From Verrucomicrobiales bacterium (lineage in GTDB: Bacteria; Verrucomicrobiota; Verrucomicrobiia; Verrucomicrobiales; DEV007): a DNA stretch of 64,000 nt. This document shows, in pieces, positions 19,278-27,083 of this stretch; positions within the stretch are counted from its first letter, which is position 1; every line of letters begins with the position of its first letter. Position numbers and translations under genes: made by a program. The stretch spans positions 41,226 to 105,225 of the forward strand of contig JARGNI010000019.1 of NCBI GenBank assembly GCA_029213195.1. The letters are read 5' to 3'. The notes beneath the pieces are model-generated. The model was not told where the DNA came from. It ran no database searches and saw only the letters and a list, made by a program, of their open reading frames with translations.

Positions 19278-20150
19278 ATGAAAATCATCCTTTTCGCAGT
19301 GCTCTCGTGGAGTTTCCTGGTTGTCTCGTCTGGCTCCGAAGAACTCATCCCCTCGGAGGGTGGACAGGAAGTCGTCGGTGATCTGACGGCTTACTACGTG
19401 AAGAATATCAAGCTCAAGGATGATGGAAGCGGGCGTAAGATTGCCCTGACCAATCTCGACGGAAAGAGGATCGAGTATTGGTTGGAGAACGGTGAATACC
19501 GGGAAGCGGAGATGCAGGCAGTTGCCCAGGCTGAGAAGCTCGATGGGACCTACAAGTCCATCTATCGAGTCCGAGAAGGGGAGTGGGTACAACTCCCTCA
19601 GGGCAGCATGGGGATGGGAAATCGCATGAATCCCCTGGTCCCGTTTCATCACGTTGCCGCTGACCAGAAGTTCTGGCCTTTCGGCTCGATGATCTATTGC
19701 GAGGAATTGGATGGTCGAAAGACCATGGACGGCAAGATCCATGACGGGCTCTTCTGGGTCGCGGATGTTGGCGGACTCATCAAGGGGAGGAATCGCTTCG
19801 ACATCTTCGTAGGAGAGGAGAAAATCTTTCTCGACCTCCTCGACAAATACGCCGATCCGGAAAACGAACCCAAAGAGCATTTTACGGTGTTTCCTCGACC
19901 CAAGGCCCCTTCGGCGGCTCTCGATCCTTTGAAGGGGGTGAAGCCGGTCGCCACCATTCTCGAGGGCAAAGGGTATCGGCTGGAGGGAAATGAGACGACG
20001 GCCGAAGCTATTGCGGAGGAGCTAACGAAGTTTCAGAAAGATCACCCCAAGATCCCGGAGGCGGAATACGGGAATCGCCGGGGAGCTACCACGCTGTGGT
20101 TCTTGCTGGTGGCGGCCCGCGAAGTAGCGGAGGAAGTTGCTCGGAAATAG
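19278..20150 (+). CDS. Secreted protein with a 3D (MltA/RlpA-like barrel) domain
   Basis: 290 residues, signal peptide KIILFAVLSWSFLVVSSGS. In the centre (about residues 115-185) FHHVAADQKFWPFGSMIYCEE and WVADVGGLIKGRNRFDIFVG match the 3D-domain pattern, where conserved aspartates sit in DxGGxIKGxRxDIF and usually help bind or cleave peptidoglycan or glycan. Here one expected Asp is replaced in VADVGG, yet the DIF is kept. A C-terminal part (about 225-290) is unknown. Together with the secreted gene before it this may be a small envelope operon. The start lacks a Shine-Dalgarno sequence. Function is inferred from the domain only. Confidence 0.6.
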   Translation: MKIILFAVLSWSFLVVSSGSEELIPSEGGQEVVGDLTAYYVKNIKLKDDGSGRKIALTNLDGKRIEYWLENGEYREAEMQAVAQAEKLDGTYKSIYRVREGEWVQLPQGSMGMGNRMNPLVPFHHVAADQKFWPFGSMIYCEELDGRKTMDGKIHDGLFWVADVGGLIKGRNRFDIFVGEEKIFLDLLDKYADPENEPKEHFTVFPRPKAPSAALDPLKGVKPVATILEGKGYRLEGNETTAEAIAEELTKFQKDHPKIPEAEYGNRRGATTLWFLLVAAREVAEEVARK

Positions 20151-20205
20151 GTGTTTTGGCAGATGTTTCACGAGACTTTTCGGTTCTCGGTTTTGAACTA
20201 TTCGA

Positions 20206-21402
20206 ATGGAAGTACCCAGCATCACGACATTCAATCTTGCGATCCTGGTTCTATTCCTGGGAAAGTTCCTGAATTCGCGTTTTTCGATCTTGCGGCGGTA
20301 CAACATCCCTGAGCCAGTGACGAGCGGGCTCTTGGTCTGCCTGTTCACCTGGGTAGTTTTCTTGGTCTCAGGGGTTCAGATCACTTTTGATCTCAAGGCT
20401 CGTGATATCCTGCTCGTCTTCTTCTTCGCGGGGATCGGGCTGAATTCGGATGTGCGATCCTTGCTTCAGGGGGGAGTGCCTCTGTTGATCCTGCTTGGTG
20501 CCACCATCGTGTTCATGTTTCTCCAAAACCTGACCGGGGTCGGCGTGGCTTCCCTGTTCGGATTGGAGAAGCCGGTCGGAGTGTTGGGAGGGACCACTTC
20601 GCTGATAGGGGGGCATGGCACTGCGATCGCCTGGTCTCCCACCTTCCGTGATGACTACGGGATCGGGAATGCGACTGAAATCGGAATCGCCTGCGCCACT
20701 TTTGGGTTGATCCTGGCATCCGTGATGGGAGGTCCTATCGCCAACTACCTGATCAAGAAACATCATCTCGAACCCGGGACCATCGAGCAGCCGGACGTGG
20801 GGCTTTCCCACGAAGCAAAGGACTCGCAGATCAATTCCTATTCCTTCCTGGGCTCTTGGTTGCTTCTCAACGTGAGCCTCACGCTGGGGAAGGGAATTCA
20901 GGAGGGATTGGGAAAAGTCGGATTGGAGTTGCCTCTTTTCGTCTGTTGTCTTTTCGGGGCGATCCTGTTGACCAACACGTTTCCTCGCTTTTTTCCGAAG
21001 TTGAAATGGCCTGCGGGAAGTCGCTCGCTCGCCTTGATCTCGGATATCTGTCTTGGGATGTTCCTCGCCATGTCGATGATGAGCCTCCAGATGTGGACAT
21101 TGACTGATCTGGCGGGACCCATCTTCGGCATTCTTACGGCCCAGTTCCTGGTTGCGTTTGTGTTTGCCCTCTTCGTCGTGTTTCGACTCATGGGGAGGGA
21201 CTATGAAGCGGCCGTGATCTGTTCCGGATTCGGAGGGATTTCTCTGGGGTCGACCCCAACAGCGATGGCCAACATGACGGCCGTCGCCAAGAAATATGGA
21301 GCCGCGCACAAGGCATTCATCATCGTGCCCCTGGTTTGTGGATTCTTTGTCGATATCGTCAACGCGATTCTCATCAAGGCCTTCCTCGGTTGGGTAAGCT
21401 GA
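20206..21402 (+). CDS. gltS: Sodium/glutamate symporter
   Basis: 398 residues, very close to E. coli GltS (about 400), with about ten to twelve membrane segments in two inverted halves. It takes up glutamate with Na+ across the inner membrane. GltS-like stretches are NSRFSILRRYNIPEPVTSGL near the start, then GGTTSLIGGHGTAIAW in the first half and ICSGFGGISLGSTPTAMANM in the second, the two glycine- and serine-rich re-entrant loops. The gene stands alone and ends at a strong hairpin terminator (21421-21442). With gdhA it gives the cell both import and synthesis of glutamate. The ATG lacks a Shine-Dalgarno sequence. Confidence 0.93.
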   Translation: MEVPSITTFNLAILVLFLGKFLNSRFSILRRYNIPEPVTSGLLVCLFTWVVFLVSGVQITFDLKARDILLVFFFAGIGLNSDVRSLLQGGVPLLILLGATIVFMFLQNLTGVGVASLFGLEKPVGVLGGTTSLIGGHGTAIAWSPTFRDDYGIGNATEIGIACATFGLILASVMGGPIANYLIKKHHLEPGTIEQPDVGLSHEAKDSQINSYSFLGSWLLLNVSLTLGKGIQEGLGKVGLELPLFVCCLFGAILLTNTFPRFFPKLKWPAGSRSLALISDICLGMFLAMSMMSLQMWTLTDLAGPIFGILTAQFLVAFVFALFVVFRLMGRDYEAAVICSGFGGISLGSTPTAMANMTAVAKKYGAAHKAFIIVPLVCGFFVDIVNAILIKAFLGWVS

Positions 21403-21412
21403 GGCAATCGAG

Positions 21413-21444
21413 CACAAAAAACGGGGAGCGTGGGCTCCCCGTTT
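21413..21444. terminator. Bidirectional Rho-independent terminator
   Basis: A perfect nine-base-pair stem, ACGGGGAGC (21421-21429) with GCTCCCCGT (21434-21442), closes a four-base loop GTGG. A run of A lies on its left and a short run of T on its right, so it can stop transcription of gltS (plus) and of the glycine-zipper lipoprotein (minus). Confidence 0.85.
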
Positions 21445-21475
21445 CATAGTTTTCGGATTCGAATTCTGGATCGGA

Positions 21476-21739
21476 CTAGTAGCGGTAGTTGCGACCGCGA
21501 TAGTTCGGGTCGCGGTATCCCCAGTTTCGGTGCGCCCGATTTTTGGAGATCTCTGAGCCAGCAACCGCCCCGATGGCTCCGCCGATGATGGCTCCGGTTC
21601 CGTCGCCGATGAGGGCTCCGGTTCCGGCTCCAATGGCTCCGCCGACAACCGCACCGCGTTCTCCGGGGGTACAGGAAGAAAGTGTCAGGCCTACGAAGGC
21701 GCTCGCCACAAAAAGAAGGGATTGAGTAGTTTTTGTCAT
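21476..21739 (-). CDS. Glycine-zipper lipoprotein
   Basis: 87 residues from ATG 21739; the longer frame to 21859 adds unrelated sequence. The N-terminus is a lipoprotein signal peptide with lipobox LSSC (residues 20-23), so it is probably anchored in a membrane. Residues about 30-62 are a glycine zipper (AVVGGAIGAGTGALIGDG and its near repeat TGAIIGGAIGAVAGSEI), as in small outer-membrane 2TM glycine-zipper proteins. The tail is rich in Arg, Tyr and Asn (YRDPNYRGRNYRY). Such proteins are common in stress and envelope settings; no specific role can be given. Confidence 0.8.
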   Translation of the reverse strand: MTKTTQSLLFVASAFVGLTLSSCTPGERGAVVGGAIGAGTGALIGDGTGAIIGGAIGAVAGSEISKNRAHRNWGYRDPNYRGRNYRY

Positions 21740-21893
21740 ATGGGTTTCGAAATACTTCGTTTCGAACAAGTGATACGTGCAGGAATCCGTTCTTGGGTGA
21801 CACGATTTTCGAGGAGGGGAAAGGGGGATCAGTGACCGTTTCAGTAAACCGCCAACCACTCGATTGAAACCGTCGGGAAACTTGGCTTACGCC

Positions 21894-22892
21894 TTAGGAG
21901 GGGAGAGTAAAATGCAAGTCCCTCGAGGGGGCGAGCCGGCGGGCCGTCTCGGACGGGCTCTCTCCGAACAGTTTTCGATACTCCTGGGAAAACCTTCCCA
22001 GATGTTCAAAGTGATGGTCCATCGCCACTTGTGCGACAAGTCCCGGCCTTGGCTGTTCCAAGGTTAGAACGCGATGCGCTTCATTCATTGCGACCCGACG
22101 GAACCAGGTTTTTGGGGGCATCCCCATGGCTTCCTTGAAATGCATTTGGAGGCTGCGCTCTGAAACTCCCAGATTTCTGCAGATGAATTCGCTCGAATAC
22201 CCATCCCCTTCGTTAATCTTCTGTCGGATGACGGCATCGGCACGTCGGACGATATCCAGCCGCAGCTGCTGCCGGGACTCGATTTGTCTCAAGGCCCCTT
22301 CGTTTCCAGAAGAGAAAAGGCATTCGAGAAGCAATTGGAGAAATTTCTCTTTTCTGGCTGCGACTGAATTGGCTCCGGCGTCCTCTCCCCGGTTCATCGT
22401 GGAAATGGATCTCATCAAACGGTCGATCAACAAAGGGGCCGTTTGGTAATTCCTCATGCCCGAGATGGGCAGATCAATCTCATGACCTAGGCGCTTCAAG
22501 GCCTCCTTTTGCAGGAGTTCACGAGTGATCGTGATCCCGGCCCAGTCCGTGCGAGGACCTGCACGATAGAGCATCTCGGTATCTTCGGCGTAGACTTGGA
22601 TGGATGACCTGTCGAGGGTGGCCCCGTTGACCCAGGTCGCTTCGGATCTCCCCTGAGAGATTCCAACGCAGAGATGCCTGGGAGCGAATTGCCCCTGAAC
22701 AAACACGGGAAAGGAGTAGAAACCGGAATCGATCGAAAGATCGGCACATCTCCATTGATGGATCGTGGCGTCGCAATTTTGGGGATCCAGGATCGTGTGC
22801 TCGAGGTCGGCCCCGTTGATCACTTCACGCAGTCGATCCGGGTTGTAGTTCCGAACGCTGAGCGACCGGATGACAGGTGTGATAGCACTCAT
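21894..22892 (-). CDS. AraC-family transcriptional regulator
   Basis: 332 residues. The C-terminal third (about 215-325) is an AraC-type double helix-turn-helix DNA-binding domain: FICRNLGVSERSLQMHFKEA is the first unit and HFEHLGRFSQEYRKLFGESP the second, which carries the family's FxxxYRxxFGxSP end. The N-terminal part is beta-rich and may bind a ligand as in regulators with a cupin-like or AraC-binding fold. It is divergent from the sulfatase at 23068, with two short inverted repeats in the 175-base gap, so it may control that sulfatase and itself. The ligand is unknown. Confidence 0.88.
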   Translation of the reverse strand: MSAITPVIRSLSVRNYNPDRLREVINGADLEHTILDPQNCDATIHQWRCADLSIDSGFYSFPVFVQGQFAPRHLCVGISQGRSEATWVNGATLDRSSIQVYAEDTEMLYRAGPRTDWAGITITRELLQKEALKRLGHEIDLPISGMRNYQTAPLLIDRLMRSISTMNRGEDAGANSVAARKEKFLQLLLECLFSSGNEGALRQIESRQQLRLDIVRRADAVIRQKINEGDGYSSEFICRNLGVSERSLQMHFKEAMGMPPKTWFRRVAMNEAHRVLTLEQPRPGLVAQVAMDHHFEHLGRFSQEYRKLFGESPSETARRLAPSRDLHFTLPS

Positions 22893-22974
22893 CGAATGAA
22901 TTCCATCGTCTCAAGAGGTGTCCAGACTGTAAAGTGATCTTTTCGGAAAGTGGATAGATATTTCTTCCCTGCAA

Positions 22975-23022
22975 TCTACTGTAGAAAGCGTAAAGATAGG
23001 AAGGCTAGGATAGAAACATCCT
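22975..23022. promoter_or_regulatory. Two short inverted repeats between AraC regulator and sulfatase
   Basis: TCTAC-T-GTAGA (22975-22985) and AGGAT-AGAAAC-ATCCT (23007-23022) are small inverted repeats in an AT-rich divergent intergenic region. They could be operators or part of the sulfatase leader; arms of five bases occur easily by chance. Confidence 0.3.
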
Positions 23023-23067
23023 GAATTTCTTTCGAGCCGTAGCTGTCTCGGTCAACTTACCTACTAT

Positions 23068-24600
23068 ATGAAAATTCGTTCTAACTTCCTTCTCGCGGCG
23101 ACCTTTCTCGTCTCGACCATCGTTGCCCCCGGGCAAGACAAAAAGCCGAATATCGTCGTCATCTGGGGTGACGACGTAGGTTGGAACAATCCCAGTTGCT
23201 ACAACCGTGGCATGATGGGGTATCGCACTCCTAACATTGATCGGATCGCCAACGAGGGTGCGCTGTTTACTGACTGGTACGGTCAGCAGTCGTGCACCGC
23301 CGGGCGCTCTGCGTTCATCACCGGTCAGAGTCCTTTCCGGACCGGCCTCCTCAAGGTGGGTCTTCCCGGCGCGAAGGAAGGGCTTTCTGAGCTCGATCCG
23401 ACGATTGCGGGTCTTCTCAAGAATCACGGTTACATGACCGGTCAGTATGGAAAAAATCACCTCGGTGACCTCGACAGCATGCTGCCGACCAACCATGGTT
23501 TCGACGAGTTCTTTGGAAACCTCTATCACCTGAATGCCGAGGAAGAGCCCGAGCATCCTGACTATCCGAAAATCGAGGGATTCAAAGAAAAATTCGGCCC
23601 TCGTGGTGTCATCAAGTCCACCTCTGATGGACAGATCGAAGACACGGGTCCTCTCACGAAAAAGAGAATGGAGACGGTCGACGAAGAAATCACAGCAGGC
23701 GCCATTGATTTCCTTGATCGTGCGAGTGCTTCCGAGAAGCCGTTCTTCCTCTGGTATAACACCACCCGGATGCACGTGAACACTCACCTCAAGGAGGAAT
23801 CGGAAGGGGTTACCGGTCTCGGGATCTATCCGGATGGAATGGTCGAGCATGACGGTCACGTCGGCGAGATCCTTGATAAACTCGATGAATTGGGTGTCGC
23901 AGACAACACGATCATCATGTATTCCAGCGACAACGGTGCCGAGTGCTTTTCGTGGCCGGACGGAGGTTCAACTCCGTTCCGTAACGAGAAGAACTCCAAC
24001 TGGGAAGGTGGCTACCGCGTGCCGTGCCTTATCAAATGGCCGGGCGTGATCGAGCCAGGAACGGTCTACAATGATGTCTTCTCTCACGAGGATATGCTTC
24101 CGACCCTTCTTGCTGCTGCCGGTGAGCCGGACGTCAAAGAGAAACTCCTAAAAGGTCACCAGGCGATTGGACGTGACTACAAAGTCCATCTCGATGGCTA
24201 CAACATGATGCCCTATTTTAAAGGGGAAGTGGAGAAGTCTCCCCGCAGCGAGTTCTTCTACTGGACCGATGATGGTGGATTGGCAAACCTTCGCTTCAAT
24301 CGCTGGAAGTTGGTCTTCATGGAGCAGCGCGCCGTCGGCTTCAATGTTTGGCAGGATCCTCTCGTCACGCTTCGCGTGCCCAAGCTTTTCTGTCTCCGCA
24401 CGGACCCGTTCGAGCGTGCTGATTGGGAGTCGGAGAACTACGGGATGTGGAGATTCGACCGTGTCTTCCTCCTTCTTCCCGCATCTGCATATGTGGCGCA
24501 GCACCTTGAGACCTACAAAGAGTTTCCGCCTCGCCAGGAGCCGGCCAGCTTCAACCTCGACCAGGTGCTTCGGAGCTTGCAAGAAAACTCCGGTCAGTAG
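23068..24600 (+). CDS. Secreted sulfatase (C-T-A-G-R type)
   Basis: 510 residues with signal peptide (RSNFLLAATFLVSTIVAPG). An alkaline-phosphatase-superfamily sulfatase: metal-binding start IWGDDVGWNN, and the formylglycine motif C76-T-A-G-R80 followed by SAFITGQ. Pro in the usual CxPxR is replaced by Ala, as in one known bacterial arylsulfatase subgroup. Cys76 must be converted to formylglycine by a maturase not seen here. MYSSDNGAE near residue 290 is a conserved metal-site stretch. The gene lies divergent from the AraC regulator and ends at a hairpin terminator. It uses more T-ending codons (GGT, CGT, CTT) than its neighbours, which may mean high expression. Substrate unknown. Confidence 0.9.
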   Translation: MKIRSNFLLAATFLVSTIVAPGQDKKPNIVVIWGDDVGWNNPSCYNRGMMGYRTPNIDRIANEGALFTDWYGQQSCTAGRSAFITGQSPFRTGLLKVGLPGAKEGLSELDPTIAGLLKNHGYMTGQYGKNHLGDLDSMLPTNHGFDEFFGNLYHLNAEEEPEHPDYPKIEGFKEKFGPRGVIKSTSDGQIEDTGPLTKKRMETVDEEITAGAIDFLDRASASEKPFFLWYNTTRMHVNTHLKEESEGVTGLGIYPDGMVEHDGHVGEILDKLDELGVADNTIIMYSSDNGAECFSWPDGGSTPFRNEKNSNWEGGYRVPCLIKWPGVIEPGTVYNDVFSHEDMLPTLLAAAGEPDVKEKLLKGHQAIGRDYKVHLDGYNMMPYFKGEVEKSPRSEFFYWTDDGGLANLRFNRWKLVFMEQRAVGFNVWQDPLVTLRVPKLFCLRTDPFERADWESENYGMWRFDRVFLLLPASAYVAQHLETYKEFPPRQEPASFNLDQVLRSLQENSGQ

Positions 24601-24646
24601 GTTCAACGAACGTGATTCCCATCTAGGGAACCAAACTTGATGAAGG

Positions 24647-24680
24647 GACCGCCTCAAGAGATTGAGTGCGGTCGTTTCAT
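24647..24680 (+). terminator. Rho-independent terminator after the sulfatase
   Basis: GACCGCCTCAA (24647-24657) pairs with TTGAG-T-GCGGTC (24662-24673, T24667 bulged), closing a GAGA tetraloop, and is followed by GTTTCATTT. It separates the sulfatase from the MoxR operon that starts 23 bases further on. Confidence 0.7.
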
Positions 24681-24695
24681 TTACAGACTTCAATC

Positions 24696-25655
24696 ATGAA
24701 TCCTCACGAAGCTTTTCAGCAGATCTCGAAAGAGATGAACGCTGCGATCATCGGTCAGGAAGATGTCGTCGAGCGTCTCCTCATTGCTTTCCTCGCGAAT
24801 GGGCACGTTCTCATGGAAGGACTTCCCGGCGTCGCGAAAACCCGTTCGATCAAGACGCTGGGTAAGCTGATCGAGAGCGAGTTCAGTCGCGTGCAGTTCA
24901 CCCCCGACTTGCTTCCGAGTGATGTCACCGGATCGGAGATCTACCGGGAACAGACCGGCACCTTCGATTTCCAGGAGGGGCCGATCTTTGGAAACCTCGT
25001 CCTCGCCGACGAGATCAACCGTGCTCCGGCCAAGGTCCAGGCGGCGCTGCTCGAGGCAATGGAGGAGCGCCAGGTCACGGTGGCGGGCAAGACGCACCAG
25101 CTGCCCGACTTGTTCCTCGTTCTCGCGACGCAGAACCCGATTGAGCAGGAGGGAACCTATCCTCTGCCGGAAGCGCAGATGGACCGATTCCTTCTCTATG
25201 TGAATGTCCCGTATCCTCCGGCGGAGAATGAGGGGGCGATCCTCCGTCTCGTCCGGGGTGAGAAGTCAGGAACGTCGGCGGAGAAGCCGGAAGAGATTTC
25301 ACAGGACGTGATTTTCGAAGCCCGGAAGCAGGTCAATGCGATCCATGTTGCGGAAGCGGCCGAGCAATACATCGTCGATCTCGTCATCGGAACGCGGGAG
25401 CCCTCGCGGTTTGGAGGGGACCTTGAACGGTGGATTCGGCTTGGGGCCAGTCCACGAGGAACGCTTGCGCTCGATGCGGCGGCACGTGCCCATGCCTGGT
25501 TGCAGGGGCAGGACTTTGTCTCGCCGGACAACATCCGGGCGGTCGCTCCTGCATGTCTCGCCCATCGGATTCACCTCAGCTACGAAGCTGAGGCGGCTGG
25601 AAAGACGCGAACGGAGGTGATCGATCTCCTTCTTGAGAACGTGGTTTCGATCTGA
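24696..25655 (+). CDS. moxR: MoxR-family AAA+ ATPase
   Basis: 319 residues, the usual size. Walker A GLPGVAKT lies at 42-49, Walker B and sensor region around LVLADEINRAPAKVQAALLE (about 105-125), then LATQNPIEQEGTYPLPEAQ, all highly typical of MoxR. These ATPases act as chaperones that assemble or insert factors into von Willebrand-domain (VWA) client proteins. The ATG at 24696 gives the standard N-terminus. It heads the operon moxR-DUF58-DUF4381-phosphatase-batA-batB-batC-batD, in which DUF58 and BatA/BatB are the likely VWA partners. The start has no Shine-Dalgarno sequence. Confidence 0.95.
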   Translation: MNPHEAFQQISKEMNAAIIGQEDVVERLLIAFLANGHVLMEGLPGVAKTRSIKTLGKLIESEFSRVQFTPDLLPSDVTGSEIYREQTGTFDFQEGPIFGNLVLADEINRAPAKVQAALLEAMEERQVTVAGKTHQLPDLFLVLATQNPIEQEGTYPLPEAQMDRFLLYVNVPYPPAENEGAILRLVRGEKSGTSAEKPEEISQDVIFEARKQVNAIHVAEAAEQYIVDLVIGTREPSRFGGDLERWIRLGASPRGTLALDAAARAHAWLQGQDFVSPDNIRAVAPACLAHRIHLSYEAEAAGKTRTEVIDLLLENVVSI

Positions 25656-25665
25656 CTGGTTTCTG

Positions 25666-26604
25666 ATGAAGGCAAGAGTCACCGTCACCCTGGAGGAGCT
25701 GATTCAGCTCCAGGCTGACGCGCGAGGTTTCAGTTTTCTCCCCAGGCAGCCGGTTCACTCCTTGCTGTCCGGGCGACATGCTTCGCGGCTGCGGGGAAGG
25801 GGGCTGGCCTTTGAGGAATTGCGGCATTACGCGCAGGGCGACGACGTGCGCACGATCGATTGGAAGGCAACGGCACGCCTGCGTTCTCCACATGTCAGGG
25901 TCTACAGCGAAGAAAGGGAGCGACCCGTGCTCCTCCTCGTCGATCAGCGTCGTCCCATGTTTTTTGGCAGTCAGCGGACGATGAAGTCGGTGGCGGCGGC
26001 GGAAGTCGCCGCGCTGGCGGCCTGGCGAACCCTGAGTGTTGGTGATCGCGTCGGCGGGATCGTTTTCAACGAAGAAGAGATCGTCGATCTGCGGCCGCAA
26101 CGAAATCAGACTTCCGTCCTCCGTCTCTTTCACGAGATCGTGCGGATGAACGAACGACTTGCCGAGTCTGCTGCGGCGGAGAAAGGGAGCGATTCAGAAA
26201 CCGTGACCGTGAACGAAGTTCTCGAGGCGGCGGTGCGTCGGGCCAAGCATGATCACCTCGTCGTCATCATCAGTGATCTCGACGGAGCGAACGAAGAAAC
26301 GCAGCGTCTCGCGACTCGTCTTGCCGCCCACAACGATGTTCTCATGGTCGCGCTCTACGATCCACTCGGAGCTTCTCTTCAGAATCAACCTGGCATGATC
26401 GCTTCGACCGGGGATGGGGTCGTTGAGCTTCCAGTCGGAAGCGGTTTTCGTGGAGCGTTTCAGCAGGCTTTCGCTGATCGACTCGATCAGTGGCGGGACA
26501 TCTTCCAGGCGTTGCAGGTTCCTGTGATTCCTATTTCCACTGCGACGCCACCGGCGGAGCAGTTGCGCGAACTGTTTGGCCAGAAACTTTCCTCCATCGG
26601 ATGA
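25666..26604 (+). CDS. DUF58 (VWA-like) protein of the MoxR operon
   Basis: 312 residues starting 11 bases after moxR. The hallmark stretch GDDVRTIDWKATARLRSPHV (about residues 64-83) followed by EERERPVLLLVDQRRPMFF defines DUF58, a VWA-like family nearly always paired with MoxR. The MIDAS-like DxSxS of full VWA domains reads DQRRP, so metal binding is doubtful. The protein is soluble with no signal peptide. Its stop overlaps the start of the DUF4381 gene by ATGA, so translation is coupled. The precise role is unknown; the family is treated as a partner or regulator of MoxR. Confidence 0.9.
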   Translation: MKARVTVTLEELIQLQADARGFSFLPRQPVHSLLSGRHASRLRGRGLAFEELRHYAQGDDVRTIDWKATARLRSPHVRVYSEERERPVLLLVDQRRPMFFGSQRTMKSVAAAEVAALAAWRTLSVGDRVGGIVFNEEEIVDLRPQRNQTSVLRLFHEIVRMNERLAESAAAEKGSDSETVTVNEVLEAAVRRAKHDHLVVIISDLDGANEETQRLATRLAAHNDVLMVALYDPLGASLQNQPGMIASTGDGVVELPVGSGFRGAFQQAFADRLDQWRDIFQALQVPVIPISTATPPAEQLRELFGQKLSSIG

Positions 26605-27083
26605 AGGACGATCCCAACAGCCTACAGAATCTGCATGACCTTGTGGCGCCTGCTGAAATCAGTTGGTGGCCCTTGGCTCCAGGATGGTATGGGATGGCGA
26701 CTCTGCTTCTAGTTGCGGCGATTTGGCTCTGCTTTCGAGCGTGGAAGCAATGGAGACGCAATGCCTATCGTCGGGCTGCGATGAAGCAACTGGAGCAGGC
26801 CGCCGACGGCACGGAGGTGGCCGAGATCCTCCGCCGGACCGCGCTGGCCTTTGCGTCTCGCGACGAAATCGCTTCGAAAACCGGAGACGACTGGGCTGAC
26901 TGGCTCGCTTCGGTTTTCCCTGACCCCATGCCAGAGGAAGTTCGACGAAGCCTGGGAGCCAGCCTCTACCAATCGCAATCGGATCCTACCGCGCTAGCCT
27001 CGCTTCGAGAATACGCAGCCCAGTGGATTCGACATCATTCTTCGCAACCTACCCAAACCACACTCTCGACCTTGACTCCATGA
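26601..27083 (+). CDS. DUF4381 membrane protein of the MoxR operon
   Basis: 160 residues. One membrane helix at about 29-45 (MATLLLVAAIWLCFRAW) follows a short outside N-terminus with the typical LVAPAEISWWPLAPGWY, and the rest is helical and cytoplasmic. That layout, and the position directly after DUF58, match DUF4381. The ATG overlaps the DUF58 stop by four bases (ATGA), and its own stop overlaps the phosphatase start in the same way. A role as scaffold linking soluble and membrane parts of the system is inferred only from location. Confidence 0.8.
   Translation: MKDDPNSLQNLHDLVAPAEISWWPLAPGWYGMATLLLVAAIWLCFRAWKQWRRNAYRRAAMKQLEQAADGTEVAEILRRTALAFASRDEIASKTGDDWADWLASVFPDPMPEEVRRSLGASLYQSQSDPTALASLREYAAQWIRHHSSQPTQTTLSTLTP

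Noticed and set aside
22893..23067. Sigma-70 type promoter upstream of the sulfatase
   Set aside because: Several TA-rich hexamers exist but no pair with proper spacing stood out by eye.
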